A stretch of DNA of 64,000 nucleotides, taken from assembly GCF_020615385.1 (NCBI RefSeq), contig NZ_JAJAVB010000026.1, positions 1 through 64,000 on the forward strand, read 5' to 3'. Of this stretch, positions 50,848-59,884 are shown piece after piece; within the stretch, counting starts at the first letter, position 1, and every line of letters starts with the position of its first letter. The position numbers and the translations under genes are program-made. The notes below the pieces were generated by a model. It made no database searches. It saw nothing but the letters and a program-made list of their open reading frames with translations, and was not told the origin of the DNA. The DNA is from Jiella soli (lineage in GTDB: Bacteria > Pseudomonadota > Alphaproteobacteria > Rhizobiales > Rhizobiaceae).

Positions 50848-52538
50848 GCGCTATGCCTCAATTCGCCGTCGCCGCGGTTGCTCGTCTTGCGCCGCAGGAC
50901 GACCACGCCGTCGCGTGTTAGCTTGAAATCGATCAGAAATCCACGCGCGCAGGCGGCCAGGACAGCCGCGTTCGTCGCCTCCTGCCCGACCTGGTCCTCA
51001 TGGGTCTCGAAGATCATCGCGCGCAGCGGCGAAAGATCCGCCGTCTCCAGGATTTCCAGCTCGCCGCCCTCGATGTCCATGACGAGGATGGTCGCGCGAT
51101 GCGTCGCGATGACGGTCTCGAGCGGATCCACGGCGACCTCGATCAGCCGGCCCTCGGCCTCGCCGCGGTCCAGCCCGGAGGCCCAGAACACCTCGGCGAG
51201 GCGGAAGGCGGCGTGCGTTGCCCCGGTGCTTGCGGGCCGGCAGAGGCGCTGCCGGATTTCCACGGCATGGCCGTTGAGGGAGAGATTGGCGCGGGCGCGT
51301 TCGACGACGGCCGGATTGGGCTCATAGGTCAGGACCGCCGCATCACCGACGATGCCGGCGAGGGCGCTCGTCACCACGCCCATGCCGCCGCCGAGTTCGA
51401 GCACCCGGTCGTGCGGCCCGATGACGGCGCGCGCGAGGCGCACCTCGTCGCCCTCGTACCAGCCGCGGTCGATGCCGCGCTGGATCACCGGCGCGTCCCG
51501 CTCCCGGTCGACCTGGACCTTCAGCCCGTGCAGCGTGACGATTTCCATGGCCGCCTTCTCCGCCCTTGAGGCCGCCTCACCTGGCAGCGGCTGTGCTCCT
51601 GCCGGACCGGCGTCCACCCCGGACGGCCCGGCGCCCAGCTGCCCCGCCCAGCCGTGGCGCGCCGCCGCCGCAAAGCGGCGGAGCACCGGCCAGCCGCCGG
51701 AGCGCCGGGCATAGACCATGGCCTGGAGCGGCAGATAGGCGAGGCTCCGCAGCTTGAGGCGCAACGGCACATGGGGAAGCCGCATCAGCGCGACCCGGTT
51801 GCGCAGATAGGACTGCATCCGCGCCTCGCTCTGGGCGGGAAAGCGGATTGGTCCGGCCGAAATCACCCCATGACCGAGGCGATGGGGCATAAGAAGCGCC
51901 GGATCGAGCCACACCGAATAACCCTTCGCCCAGGCCCGCAGACTCCATTCGAGGTCGATCCCGTCGATGAAGAAGTCGGCGCGGAACGGGCCGATGTCGA
52001 CGAAAGCGGCAAGATCGACGAGCGAGCCGGAAGTGATGACGTAGTCGACCGCCCGGCAGCCCGCCCGCTCACGCGAGCGCGAGGGATAGCGCGGCGGCTT
52101 GCCGTCCTCGCCCGCGGGCACCACCGGCTGCGGCCCGACCACCGCCGGTCGTTCGCCTGCCTGCCCAAGGCTTCGGTGTCTGGCCAGCAGCGCCTCCGCA
52201 AGTCCCGGCTCGGGCGAGGAGTCCTGGTCGAAGAGGAGGATGTGCGTGGCGCCGCCGGCCTGCGCGGCCGCGCAGAGCGCGTTCAGCCCGGCGCCGATGC
52301 CCGCATTGGCCGGGGCCTCGATAAGCTCCAGCCCGTCCCTTTGCCGCAGACGCTCAAGAATGTCCGCCCCGATCGCTGTGCCGACCGGACCGTCGACATA
52401 GGCGAGGAGGCGGGCGTCGACGCCGGCGAGGCGGCCCAGAAGCGCCTCAAGCAGCGCCTCGTCGGGCGAAAAGATCGTCACGCCGACGGCCAGCGCCCTG
52501 TCGGTGCCCGGCGCTATCGTCGGATTGCCGGCCTCCAT
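50844..52538 (-). CDS. fusion of GT2 rhamnosyltransferase-like and FkbM methyltransferase domains
   Basis: A 564-residue fusion. Residues about 15-300 are a GT2 domain with Ile-Leu-Leu-Phe-Asp-Gln-Asp-Ser-Ser-Pro, Ile-Thr-Ser-Gly-Ser-Leu-Val and Asp-Phe-Phe-Ile-Asp-Gly-Ile-Asp-Leu-Glu-Trp, diagnostic of rhamnosyltransferases. A Gly/Pro/Ala-rich linker follows at 300-330. Residues about 335-550 are an FkbM-type methyltransferase with Val-Leu-Glu-Leu-Gly-Gly-Gly-Met-Gly, Tyr-Glu-Pro-Asn-Pro, and Leu-Val-Met-Asp-Ile-Glu-Gly-Gly-Glu. One polypeptide could therefore both add and O-methylate a sugar, or cap the chain. It lies 6 bases after rfbA. Confidence 0.87.
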   Translation of the reverse strand: MEAGNPTIAPGTDRALAVGVTIFSPDEALLEALLGRLAGVDARLLAYVDGPVGTAIGADILERLRQRDGLELIEAPANAGIGAGLNALCAAAQAGGATHILLFDQDSSPEPGLAEALLARHRSLGQAGERPAVVGPQPVVPAGEDGKPPRYPSRSRERAGCRAVDYVITSGSLVDLAAFVDIGPFRADFFIDGIDLEWSLRAWAKGYSVWLDPALLMPHRLGHGVISAGPIRFPAQSEARMQSYLRNRVALMRLPHVPLRLKLRSLAYLPLQAMVYARRSGGWPVLRRFAAAARHGWAGQLGAGPSGVDAGPAGAQPLPGEAASRAEKAAMEIVTLHGLKVQVDRERDAPVIQRGIDRGWYEGDEVRLARAVIGPHDRVLELGGGMGVVTSALAGIVGDAAVLTYEPNPAVVERARANLSLNGHAVEIRQRLCRPASTGATHAAFRLAEVFWASGLDRGEAEGRLIEVAVDPLETVIATHRATILVMDIEGGELEILETADLSPLRAMIFETHEDQVGQEATNAAVLAACARGFLIDFKLTRDGVVVLRRKTSNRGDGELRHSA

Positions 52539-52544
52539 CGTCGA

Positions 52545-53423
52545 TCAGGCTTCGTCGGCGATGCGCTGGAGATATTGCCCGTAGCTGCTCTTGCCGAGAC
52601 CCTGGCCGAGGGCGCGCAAAGCGGCGGCGTCGATATAGCCGAGGCGATAGGCGATCTCCTCGGGACAGGCGATCTTGAAGCTCTGACGATGCTCCAGCGT
52701 GCGCACGAATTCGGCCGCCTCGACCAGGGAGTCCGGCGTGCCGGTGTCGAGCCAGGCATAGCCGCGGCCCATGCAGGAGACGGACAGCGTTCCCTCCTCG
52801 AGATAGATCCGGTTGAGGTCGGTGATCTCGAGTTCGCCGCGCGGCGAGGGCTTCAGCGTGGCGGCGAGCTGCGAGGCTCGCCCGTCGTAGAAGTAGAGCC
52901 CGGTGACCGCCCATTGCGAGCGCGGCTTTTCGGGCTTTTCTTCGATCGAGGTCGCCCGTCCCCCGGCATCGAAGTCGACGACGCCATAGCGTTCGGGATC
53001 AGCGACCTTGTAGGCAAAGACGCTCGCGCCCGCCGTGCCGACCACGGCGTCCCGAGCCGAGCCCATCAGTTCGGGCAGGCCGTGGCCGTAGAACAGATTG
53101 TCGCCGAGGACGAGCGCGCAAGGCTCGCCGGCGACGAAGTCCTCGCCGATCAGGAAGGCCTGCGCCAGGCCGTCGGGGCTCGGCTGCTCGGCATAGGCCA
53201 GGGACAGTCCCCAGCGGCTGCCGTCGCCGAGGAGCGTGCGGAAGCGCGGCAGGTCGTGCGGCGTCGAGATCACCAGAATGTCACGGATCCCTGCCATCAT
53301 CAGCGTCGACAGCGGATAGTAGATCATCGGCTTGTCGTAGATCGGCAGGAGCTGCTTGGAGGCGGTCAGCGTCATCGGATGAAGCCGCGTTCCGCTGCCG
53401 CCGGCGAGGATAATGCCCTTCAC
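52545..53423 (-). CDS. rfbA: glucose-1-phosphate thymidylyltransferase
   Basis: A 292-residue nucleotidyltransferase making dTDP-glucose, the first committed step to dTDP-L-rhamnose. The GTG at 53423 follows AGGGA and begins the family N-terminus [15 protein letters not shown]. Other conserved blocks are [12 protein letters not shown] and Ala-Leu-Val-Leu-Gly-Asp-Asn. The length matches RmlA, so the frame starting at 53540 is not real. It heads the glycosyltransferase operon, away from rfbCBD. Confidence 0.96.
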   Translation of the reverse strand: MKGIILAGGSGTRLHPMTLTASKQLLPIYDKPMIYYPLSTLMMAGIRDILVISTPHDLPRFRTLLGDGSRWGLSLAYAEQPSPDGLAQAFLIGEDFVAGEPCALVLGDNLFYGHGLPELMGSARDAVVGTAGASVFAYKVADPERYGVVDFDAGGRATSIEEKPEKPRSQWAVTGLYFYDGRASQLAATLKPSPRGELEITDLNRIYLEEGTLSVSCMGRGYAWLDTGTPDSLVEAAEFVRTLEHRQSFKIACPEEIAYRLGYIDAAALRALGQGLGKSSYGQYLQRIADEA

Positions 53424-53605
53424 GCCCAATTCCCTCTTCTGGTGTCGTTCACATGCGCGCCGGAGCGCGGCCGGTTCGCCGCGGCGCCCGTATCGCTGCC
53501 TCTTCCGCCCCTCTCTATGGGGAAAAGCCGCGGGAGCCAAATGCCGGGGAGGGGGGCAGCCTGCCCTTCGGCCGAAAGCCCGCTGGTGCGCGCCCGCAAG
53601 GCCAG

Positions 53606-55483
53606 TCAGCGTGGCGCGATCGGGCAGGCATGCGCGGGATCGAGGAGCGCATAGAGCTTCGCCGGCATGCGCGTCTTCGGATAGGTCGTCTGCCAGCCGA
53701 CGAAGTCCGAGGTCACCGCGGAAACGGCTCGCGGAACGTCGGGTCGCTCCCGGCCGACGGGGGCGACCGCCCGGACTGTGCCCGCGGCGTCCGTCAGGAG
53801 CATGGCCGGCGGCGGGCGGCGATGGGAGAGATCGAAACTCCAGCCCTCCACCGGCAGCGGGTCCGCCGCCGCCTCGGGCACTTTCCCCATCGCGCCAAGG
53901 CAGGCCTCGGGCGCGGTGATCTCCACATGCCGCGTCAAGGGATCGCCGATCCAGTCCAGCGGCAGTGGCGGCGGGTCGCTCACCGAGGAGAAGGGCGGCA
54001 GGACGCGGATCTCGTCCTTCGAGAAGGCGTCGAGGACGTAGCGCACCTGCGAGGCGCCGGCGTCCTGCAGGCGGGTGACGCCGATCTCCATCGCTTCGAA
54101 GCCAGTCGCAAACAGGCGGTGCGGCGGCGGGGCGACGACGAGCATGTCAGGCCCGGGGGCTTGCCCCTCCTGCCAGAGCCGCCGCCTTGCAGCGAGGGTT
54201 TCGTCGAGGAGGCCGACGTCGTGGACGAGCGCCGGCGAAAGAGCGGCCAGCGGAACGGCGACCGACAAAGCGAGCGCCAGCTCGGCCAATCCGCGCCGGG
54301 CGAGCCGAGCCCGCAGATCCTCGGTCAGACAGGCGGCGACGATCCGCGCCGCCGCGAGAAGGGCAAGAAAGACGAGCACCCGGCGCACGCTCGCATGACG
54401 CTCGCAGCACAACAGGCCGAACTGGTAGAACGCGCCGAAGGTCGACAGGAAGCCCGTCGCGACCGTCGCCAGGAACAGCGCCGCCGGGCCGGCAAGCTCC
54501 GCCTTCCCGCGATCGGCCAGCCGCACGAACATCGCGGTCGCCCCGAGGAGGAAGAGGCCCCGCGCAGCCAGTCCGACCACGGTTTCGAGGCCCTGATCGA
54601 CCAGGAAGGCTTCCCGCAGCACCTGCAAGGCGCCGCGAAGGACCGACGGCCACAGAAGATGCGTGGCCGCGGCCTCGAGCCCCCCCTCCGTCGCCTTGCT
54701 GACGCGGCCTTCGACCAGAAGCACCAGAAGGACGAGCGAGACGCAAAGGGAAATAAGGAAGGGCAGGACGGCGAGCGCGTTCCGCGCGAACCGCTCGGGC
54801 CGGGACGCCTGCAGGCGAGCCGGGCCGAGCGCGGCCGAACCGCCGCGGATCTCGGTCAAGAGGAAGGCGACGAGGACCAGGGCGGAGAAGGTCAGCGCGA
54901 AAAACGATCCGACCTCGGCGGAGGTGGCGCCAAGAACCAGGAGCGCGGCCATCGCCGCGTTGACCCCTGTCCTGCCGATCCCGCAGAAGCAGGCGAGCCC
55001 CGCCACCGCCAGGAAAGCGCTCACCGTCGGCAGGTAGGCGGCCGCCCCCTGGACCCAGTAGAGCAGCTCCGAATTGTTCCGGGCGAGGATCACATGGAGG
55101 AGGAGAACCAGGGCGAGCAGCGTGCCACTGCGCCTGCGGCCGCCCGACAGGCGCAAGGCCGGCAGAAGCGCGAGGCCGAAGAGGATCAGCCAGAGCCCCA
55201 TCAGCATGGGCGCGATCAGCTGGCGGCCGGTCGCGGCGACGGCGAGCTGGTAGAGATAGAGGACGAATTCGGAGAACGGCCTGGGGCTCCAGGTGATCAT
55301 CCGGTGGAGAACGCCGTCCAGTCCGAATTCGCGGACCGCCGCGGCATTGGCATATTCGTCGGGCTGCCAGTAGCCGGCGAGGGTCATCGCGAAGAAGACC
55401 AGGAAGACGGCGAGGCAGGCGGTAAGGATCCAGCGTTGCCAGGACGGCGCCGCAGGATCGACGCTTCGAGCAAGGCTCGTCAT
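53606..55483 (-). CDS. polytopic membrane protein, GtrII/DUF6056-like
   Basis: A 625-residue protein with about ten to twelve hydrophobic segments in residues 15-430. The first extracytoplasmic loop contains Trp-Gln-Pro-Asp-Glu-Tyr and Trp-Ser-Pro-Arg-Pro-Phe-Ser-Glu, resembling GT-C glucosyltransferases of the GtrII or DUF6056 type. The last 170 residues are soluble. A 182-base very GC-rich gap without a gene separates it from rfbA. It may transfer a sugar from a lipid carrier in the periplasm. The assignment rests on topology and the Trp-x-Pro-Arg motif only. Confidence 0.62.
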   Translation of the reverse strand: MTSLARSVDPAAPSWQRWILTACLAVFLVFFAMTLAGYWQPDEYANAAAVREFGLDGVLHRMITWSPRPFSEFVLYLYQLAVAATGRQLIAPMLMGLWLILFGLALLPALRLSGGRRRSGTLLALVLLLHVILARNNSELLYWVQGAAAYLPTVSAFLAVAGLACFCGIGRTGVNAAMAALLVLGATSAEVGSFFALTFSALVLVAFLLTEIRGGSAALGPARLQASRPERFARNALAVLPFLISLCVSLVLLVLLVEGRVSKATEGGLEAAATHLLWPSVLRGALQVLREAFLVDQGLETVVGLAARGLFLLGATAMFVRLADRGKAELAGPAALFLATVATGFLSTFGAFYQFGLLCCERHASVRRVLVFLALLAAARIVAACLTEDLRARLARRGLAELALALSVAVPLAALSPALVHDVGLLDETLAARRRLWQEGQAPGPDMLVVAPPPHRLFATGFEAMEIGVTRLQDAGASQVRYVLDAFSKDEIRVLPPFSSVSDPPPLPLDWIGDPLTRHVEITAPEACLGAMGKVPEAAADPLPVEGWSFDLSHRRPPPAMLLTDAAGTVRAVAPVGRERPDVPRAVSAVTSDFVGWQTTYPKTRMPAKLYALLDPAHACPIAPR

Positions 55484-55624
55484 GCCCCCATCACTCCGCC
55501 ACAGGTTCCGCGCGAATCCCCCTCGCGTGTCGCCCCGGCCTATGACGCGACGGACGATTGTGCAAGGTGCGGACGCAACCTCAGAACAAGCCGGACCGTC
55601 TCGACCGCCGCGCTCGGCGAAGCC

Positions 55625-56434
55625 TCACGCTGAGGCTGCTTCGATCTCCGCGGCTTCCGCGTCCGCCTCGGCATCCATGTCGGCGAGCTTCTCCTTGCCG
55701 GCATAGCGCTCCATCACCTCGCGATAGGGCCCGTCGTCGATGATACGGCCGTGTTCGAGCCGGATCGCCCGCGTGCACAGGCGCGCCAGGAGGGCCCGGC
55801 TGTGCGAGGCCAGAACCAGGATGCCGGCCTGCGAGATGAAGGTCTGGATCCGCCGCTTCGCCTTGTCGATGAAGGCGGCGTCGCCAGCGCCGAGCCCTTC
55901 GTCGAGAAGCAGGATCTCCGGATTGATGCTGGTCGAGATGGCGAAGGACAGCCGCGTTTGCATGCCCGCCGAATAGGTCCGGATCGGCATGTCGAGAAAC
56001 GGCCCGAGTTCGGTGAAGTCGGCGATTTCCTCCAGCCGGTCCTCGATCTGGCGACGCGAAAGGCCGAGAAACAGGCCGCGCAGCCGGATGTTGTCATAGC
56101 CGGTGGCGTCGGAATCCATGCCGAAGCTGATGTCGAACAAGGGGGCGATGTGGCCGCGGATCAGGATGGATCCGGTCTGCGGCGGATAGATGCCGGCGAG
56201 GACGCGCAGGAGCGTCGTCTTGCCGGCGCCGTTGTGTCCGATCAGCGCGACGCGTTCGCCGTGGTTGATCGACAGGGAGATGTCGCTGAGTGCCTCCACG
56301 CAGGTGCGCTGGCGCGAGTCCGAGCCGACCCGGCCGCCCGTGGCGCTCGAGACAATCCGGTTGCGCAGGGACCGTGCCGAGCCGCCGTAGATCGGGAAGC
56401 TGACGGCGACATTCTGAAGCTTGATGGAATTCAC
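55625..56434 (-). CDS. polysaccharide ABC exporter, ATP-binding subunit (KpsT/Wzt-like)
   Basis: A 269-residue ATPase with Walker A (Gly-His-Asn-Gly-Ala-Gly-Lys-Thr), a Ser-Phe-Gly-Met-Asp-Ser-Asp-Ala-Thr-Gly-Tyr-Asp-Asn-Ile sequence typical of the TagH/RfbE/KpsT group, signature Tyr-Ser-Ala-Gly-Met-Gln-Thr-Arg-Leu and Walker B (Ile-Leu-Leu-Leu-Asp-Glu). It lacks the long C-terminal carbohydrate-binding domain of O-antigen Wzt, so end recognition should not depend on it. It ends with an Ala/Glu/Asp-rich tail. It follows its permease by 7 bases. Confidence 0.92.
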   Translation of the reverse strand: MNSIKLQNVAVSFPIYGGSARSLRNRIVSSATGGRVGSDSRQRTCVEALSDISLSINHGERVALIGHNGAGKTTLLRVLAGIYPPQTGSILIRGHIAPLFDISFGMDSDATGYDNIRLRGLFLGLSRRQIEDRLEEIADFTELGPFLDMPIRTYSAGMQTRLSFAISTSINPEILLLDEGLGAGDAAFIDKAKRRIQTFISQAGILVLASHSRALLARLCTRAIRLEHGRIIDDGPYREVMERYAGKEKLADMDAEADAEAAEIEAASA

Positions 56435-56441
56435 GTCACTC

Positions 56442-57350
56442 TTACAGCCAATAGGGGATCCGCCAGCGGAACCGTGCGTAGAACAGGAAGGCGATCAGGC
56501 AGTTGACGACGGTGAACACCAGGGAGAACTCCCAGTTCACCACAGTCGGAAACCCTGTCAGGATGGGCGCGCGGACCAGTTCGATCAGATGATAGAGCGG
56601 GTTCCAGTCTGCGATCACCTGGCGGTCCTGCAGGCTGTCGGCGTGCCAGATCACCGGCGTCACGAAGAACAGCGTCTGAACGACGTTGCTCATCAGCGGA
56701 GGAATGTCGCGGAAGCGCGCGCTGAGCGTGCCGAGGAGCAGGCCGAAGGCGGCGCCGTTGATGACGACGATGCAGAGGCCGACGAGCGACATGAAGCCGA
56801 CCCAGCCCGGATTGATGCCGAAGATGAACAGCACTAGCGCGATGATGATGATGTTGTGGAAGAAGATGATCAGCGACCGCCAGATCAGGCGGAAGAGGTG
56901 TACCGACAGCGGCGCCGGCATCTGCTTGATCGCGGCTTCCGCGCCGGTGAATGTGCCGCAACCTTCCATGATGAAGCCGGCAAGCAAAGTCCAGATGACG
57001 ATGCCCACACTCAGATAGGGCAGATATTCCTGGAGCGACATCTTGAACAGCGCGCCATAGGTGATGCCGAGGCCGCCGACAAAGGCGGCCAAGCTCAGCG
57101 TCACCCAGAACGGTCCCATGACCGAGCGGCGATAGCGCTGGCGCATATCAAGCCAGCCCATGGTTCCCCACAGTTCAACCAGCTTCAGCCCGGCGACAAG
57201 GTCGGCGAAGGTGGAACTGATGGGGGATTGCCGGTAATTCGCCGCGTCATAATCGACGGTTGCGACAGGCATTTCAACGGTTGTCGCGGACAGGGGTCTG
57301 CTCCGAAATCGCTGCGTCGCTCGGCTCTTAACAGAATTGGAATCGGACAT
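56442..57350 (-). CDS. polysaccharide ABC exporter, permease (KpsM/Wzm-like)
   Basis: A 302-residue ABC-2 type permease. Residues 1-70 are cytoplasmic. The membrane part begins with Arg-Gln-Arg-Tyr-Arg-Arg-Ser-Val-Met-Gly-Pro-Phe-Trp, the family signature in the amphipathic helix, followed by six hydrophobic segments and Tyr-His-Leu-Ile-Glu-Leu-Val-Arg-Ala-Pro-Ile. With the ATPase it should export a completed glycan chain across the inner membrane, consistent with no Wzx/Wzy being present. It is preceded by an M23 peptidase gene, 18 bases away. Confidence 0.92.
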   Translation of the reverse strand: MSDSNSVKSRATQRFRSRPLSATTVEMPVATVDYDAANYRQSPISSTFADLVAGLKLVELWGTMGWLDMRQRYRRSVMGPFWVTLSLAAFVGGLGITYGALFKMSLQEYLPYLSVGIVIWTLLAGFIMEGCGTFTGAEAAIKQMPAPLSVHLFRLIWRSLIIFFHNIIIIALVLFIFGINPGWVGFMSLVGLCIVVINGAAFGLLLGTLSARFRDIPPLMSNVVQTLFFVTPVIWHADSLQDRQVIADWNPLYHLIELVRAPILTGFPTVVNWEFSLVFTVVNCLIAFLFYARFRWRIPYWL

Positions 57351-57368
57351 GAAGCAGCAGGTTTGGTG

Positions 57369-58418
57369 TTATTCGGCTGCTCCGCCCGCTTTGACAGGGA
57401 TGGTGCGGTTCTCTTCGAGCACCGTCTCACCGTGACGCAACAGCGATACGGTGACTTGCCAATCACCCGGCTGCAGAGCCCTCTTCTTCCCGGCAAAGCT
57501 GGAATAGGTAGCCTTGTGCCGGTTCATTGGCGCGCTGTCAGCTGCAAAGAAGGACGATCCGTCCGGCGCAGTGATCGTGGTGCGGATGATGTCGCCGGCT
57601 TCCAGATTGATGAACCAGCTCCAGGCAATCGTCACCGGCGCGCCGGCATCGGGCGCTGCGGGCGGTCCTTTCTCTAACAGCCTGTCATGGTCGACAGGAC
57701 CACCGGCCATCCCGAACCCAAGCAGCTGCGTCTTGGAGCCCGACAGCGCGGCGGCGGCCTTTTGGTCGAACAGGGTAGTCGCGAGCGTGCTGGACCTAAC
57801 GCAGCCCTCGGTGAGATCGCGGCCGCTGATCGGATCAACTTTCTGGCCGGCACGGCGCACCGACAGATGAACGTGGGGAAACTGCACCCAGCCGGAGGCG
57901 CCGATCTCGCCGAGTTTCTGCCCGGCTTCGACCTGCTCGCCGCGATGAACGGCGATGCTGCCGCGGCGCATATGGCAATACTGCGTTTCAAGCCCGTCCG
58001 GATGTGTGAGCACGACGCCATTGCCGCATTCGCGCCCGGCGATCGACTGCCGATCCTGAGACGTTTCTACCAGGTGATCGGCCATGCCGTCGCGCACGCC
58101 GCGCACGGTGCCCGAAAGTGCCGCCACCACCGGTTCGTGCCGGTCGAAGTCTGTGAGGCTTCGAATCCGAATGTCGATCCCGTCATGGCCGTCATAGGTG
58201 GCACCGCCGCAAAACGGATCGCTCGCCTCCGGCCCCGGATCCATGTCGGGCAGCTGCTGGACAAAGCAGTCGGTGCCGATGGCGCAGGTCACCGGGAGGC
58301 GCAATGCATTTGGCTCCGCCGCCGTGGCCATTTTTGTTGCAGATAAGGTCCCGGCGAGAATCAGGCCAAGGGCAAAAATGCTCCATTCCCGCGCCTTGGT
58401 TTGACAAAGACTCATCAT
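57369..58418 (-). CDS. secreted M23-family metallopeptidase (LytM domain)
   Basis: A 349-residue exported protein with a signal peptide (hydrophobic residues about 13-28, ending near Ala-Thr-Ala-Ala). The M23 zinc motifs are present: His78-x3-Asp82 (Gly-His-Asp-Gly-Ile-Asp) and His-Val-His at 182-184. The C-terminal 110 residues are a separate beta-rich domain. It may trim peptidoglycan to allow polysaccharide export, or regulate another cell-wall enzyme. The start at ATG 58418 follows AAGGGA and a stable leader hairpin. The longer frame to 58658 has no signal-peptide logic. Confidence 0.87.
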   Translation of the reverse strand: MMSLCQTKAREWSIFALGLILAGTLSATKMATAAEPNALRLPVTCAIGTDCFVQQLPDMDPGPEASDPFCGGATYDGHDGIDIRIRSLTDFDRHEPVVAALSGTVRGVRDGMADHLVETSQDRQSIAGRECGNGVVLTHPDGLETQYCHMRRGSIAVHRGEQVEAGQKLGEIGASGWVQFPHVHLSVRRAGQKVDPISGRDLTEGCVRSSTLATTLFDQKAAAALSGSKTQLLGFGMAGGPVDHDRLLEKGPPAAPDAGAPVTIAWSWFINLEAGDIIRTTITAPDGSSFFAADSAPMNRHKATYSSFAGKKRALQPGDWQVTVSLLRHGETVLEENRTIPVKAGGAAE

Positions 58419-58435
58419 GAAAGATCCCTTCTTCG

Positions 58436-58460
58436 GCCCTTTCCTGCCAGCAGGAAGGGC
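58436..58460 (-). promoter_or_regulatory. stable hairpin in the leader of the M23 peptidase gene
   Basis: GCCCTT...CCTGC and GCAGG...AAGGGC form an 11-bp stem with a single bulged base, 18 bases upstream of the start codon. It could be an RNA stability or attenuation element. No poly-T run follows on the minus strand, so it is not a standard terminator. Confidence 0.35.
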
Positions 58461-58904
58461 TTGTCGCGAGACCAGTTGAGACTCTTGCAATAAAGAGTGA
58501 TATTTATGGCTGGCAGCCTCATGGGGGCGTTCTTCGCGCGGGCGCGGGCATGCAGCGGCGGCCACGTTTTCTCCGACGTGGCCGCACCCCACGCCCACGC
58601 GGCGGGTGCGACCCGATCCTGAGGCTTTAGCTGTGCGAACCCTGACCATCCCGATCAACCGGTCGAGACGTCAACTCTACACATGCATGTCGAATCATTC
58701 AATTCCATCCTCAATTGCGCCCTCTCGGAGGGAACTCTCATCACCATAACCTTCCGTTCTCCTAGGCTTCGCCGAAGGCGAGGGTGGCTGCTTTGGGCTG
58801 CTATCACGGCCCACTTTGCGGCAGCCGCGGCGCTCGCCGAGACGGTGTTGATGCGCTAGAGCGCTCGTGGGCCATGTTCTGGCCCACCCTGTAGGAGAGC
58901 CGCC
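58461..58904. other. intergenic region between M23 peptidase and RgpF-like genes
   Basis: About 440 bases between divergent genes. The part at 58550-58640 is very GC-rich. No gene, RNA or repeat was identified with confidence. Both promoters are expected here. Confidence 0.4.
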
Positions 58905-58970
58905 ATATTCGGATCGCAGCTTGCGGACGGCGATCGTCCCGCCCCTCCCTTTGAGCCGGTCGCAGTCTTC

Positions 58971-59849
58971 GTGCATGTCCATTATCTCGACGTCTGGGAG
59001 GATCTCGCAAAGACGTTGGCCGAGCGGATGAACGTGCCCTTCCGGCTGATTATCACGTCTTCGCTGCCGAGCGAGGTGATCGCGCGACCCGTCACACCAT
59101 ATCTCGTCGAGATGATCATGATTCCGACGGACAATCGCGGCCGGGACATCCGGCCATTTCTCCTCGCCTATGGTCGCGTCGAGGACTATGCGATCGGCCT
59201 CAAGCTTCACACCAAGCGTTCCACCCATCTCGACCGCGGCGAGAACTGGCGGGCCGAGATGATCGAGTCTCTCCTGCCTCCTCAAGGCGTAGTTGCGATA
59301 AAGCAGGCGATGGAACAGATACCGCGCATCGGCCTGATCGCGCCGCAGGGGCTGTTTCTGTCGATCCGGGAATGGATGTTGGACAATCGTAAAGGTATCG
59401 AGCGAACCGCCCGAGCGCTGTCACTGAAGGCCGACTACCGCTCGATCGCGAACGGATATTTTTCGGCGGGCTCGATGTTCTGGTTCCGCCGCGAGGCGCT
59501 TGTCGCCTTTTCAGCCCCGCCGCTACTTGCCATGTTTGAAGCCGAAGAGGGCCAGTTCGACGGAACGACTGCCCATGCGATCGAACGGCTGTTCGCCTTT
59601 GCTGCGGAGCACCGGGGCTTTGTCGCTTTGCCGATGGATATACTCTTGCAGGCTCAGGCCGACATGTCCGAGGCGGATCTGCGTCAGCTTTCGCGCTCGC
59701 GCCGCACTGTCGTTAGCCGAGCCCTTTATCCTCTCGCAATCCATCGCGTCGTGCGCCGCTATGCTCCCTTTCTCTTTTCCGTTTATCGGCAGGTTCCAAA
59801 ACCGCTCAGGACGTTCCTGCGTGAGCGTTTCATCGGCTCGCGGCGTTGA
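58971..59849 (+). CDS. rhamnan synthesis F (RgpF-like) protein
   Basis: A 292-residue protein if begun at the GTG at 58971. It has the RgpF opening Val-His-Val-His-Tyr-Leu-Asp-Val-Trp-Glu-Asp-Leu, then Asp-Ile-Arg-Pro-Phe-Leu, Leu-Lys-Leu-His-Thr-Lys-Arg-Ser-Thr-His with Asn-Trp-Arg, and Phe-Ser-Ala-Gly-Ser-Met-Phe-Trp-Phe-Arg. The homology starts several residues before this GTG (Val-Ala-Val-Phe-Val). The only upstream near-start is an ATA at 58905, placed 7 bases after an excellent AGGAG. Either initiation is unusual or the gene is truncated from a longer multidomain parent. It is convergent with a two-domain glycosyltransferase. Confidence 0.75.
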   Translation: MHVHYLDVWEDLAKTLAERMNVPFRLIITSSLPSEVIARPVTPYLVEMIMIPTDNRGRDIRPFLLAYGRVEDYAIGLKLHTKRSTHLDRGENWRAEMIESLLPPQGVVAIKQAMEQIPRIGLIAPQGLFLSIREWMLDNRKGIERTARALSLKADYRSIANGYFSAGSMFWFRREALVAFSAPPLLAMFEAEEGQFDGTTAHAIERLFAFAAEHRGFVALPMDILLQAQADMSEADLRQLSRSRRTVVSRALYPLAIHRVVRRYAPFLFSVYRQVPKPLRTFLRERFIGSRR

Positions 59850-59884
59850 GAGCCTAGAGAACGGCCGTTTTGAAAAGGAGGCGG

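Noticed and set aside
53424-53605. Possible small gene between rfbA and the GtrII-like gene
   Set aside because: Frames exist only because of very high GC; no start signal or homology pattern is visible.
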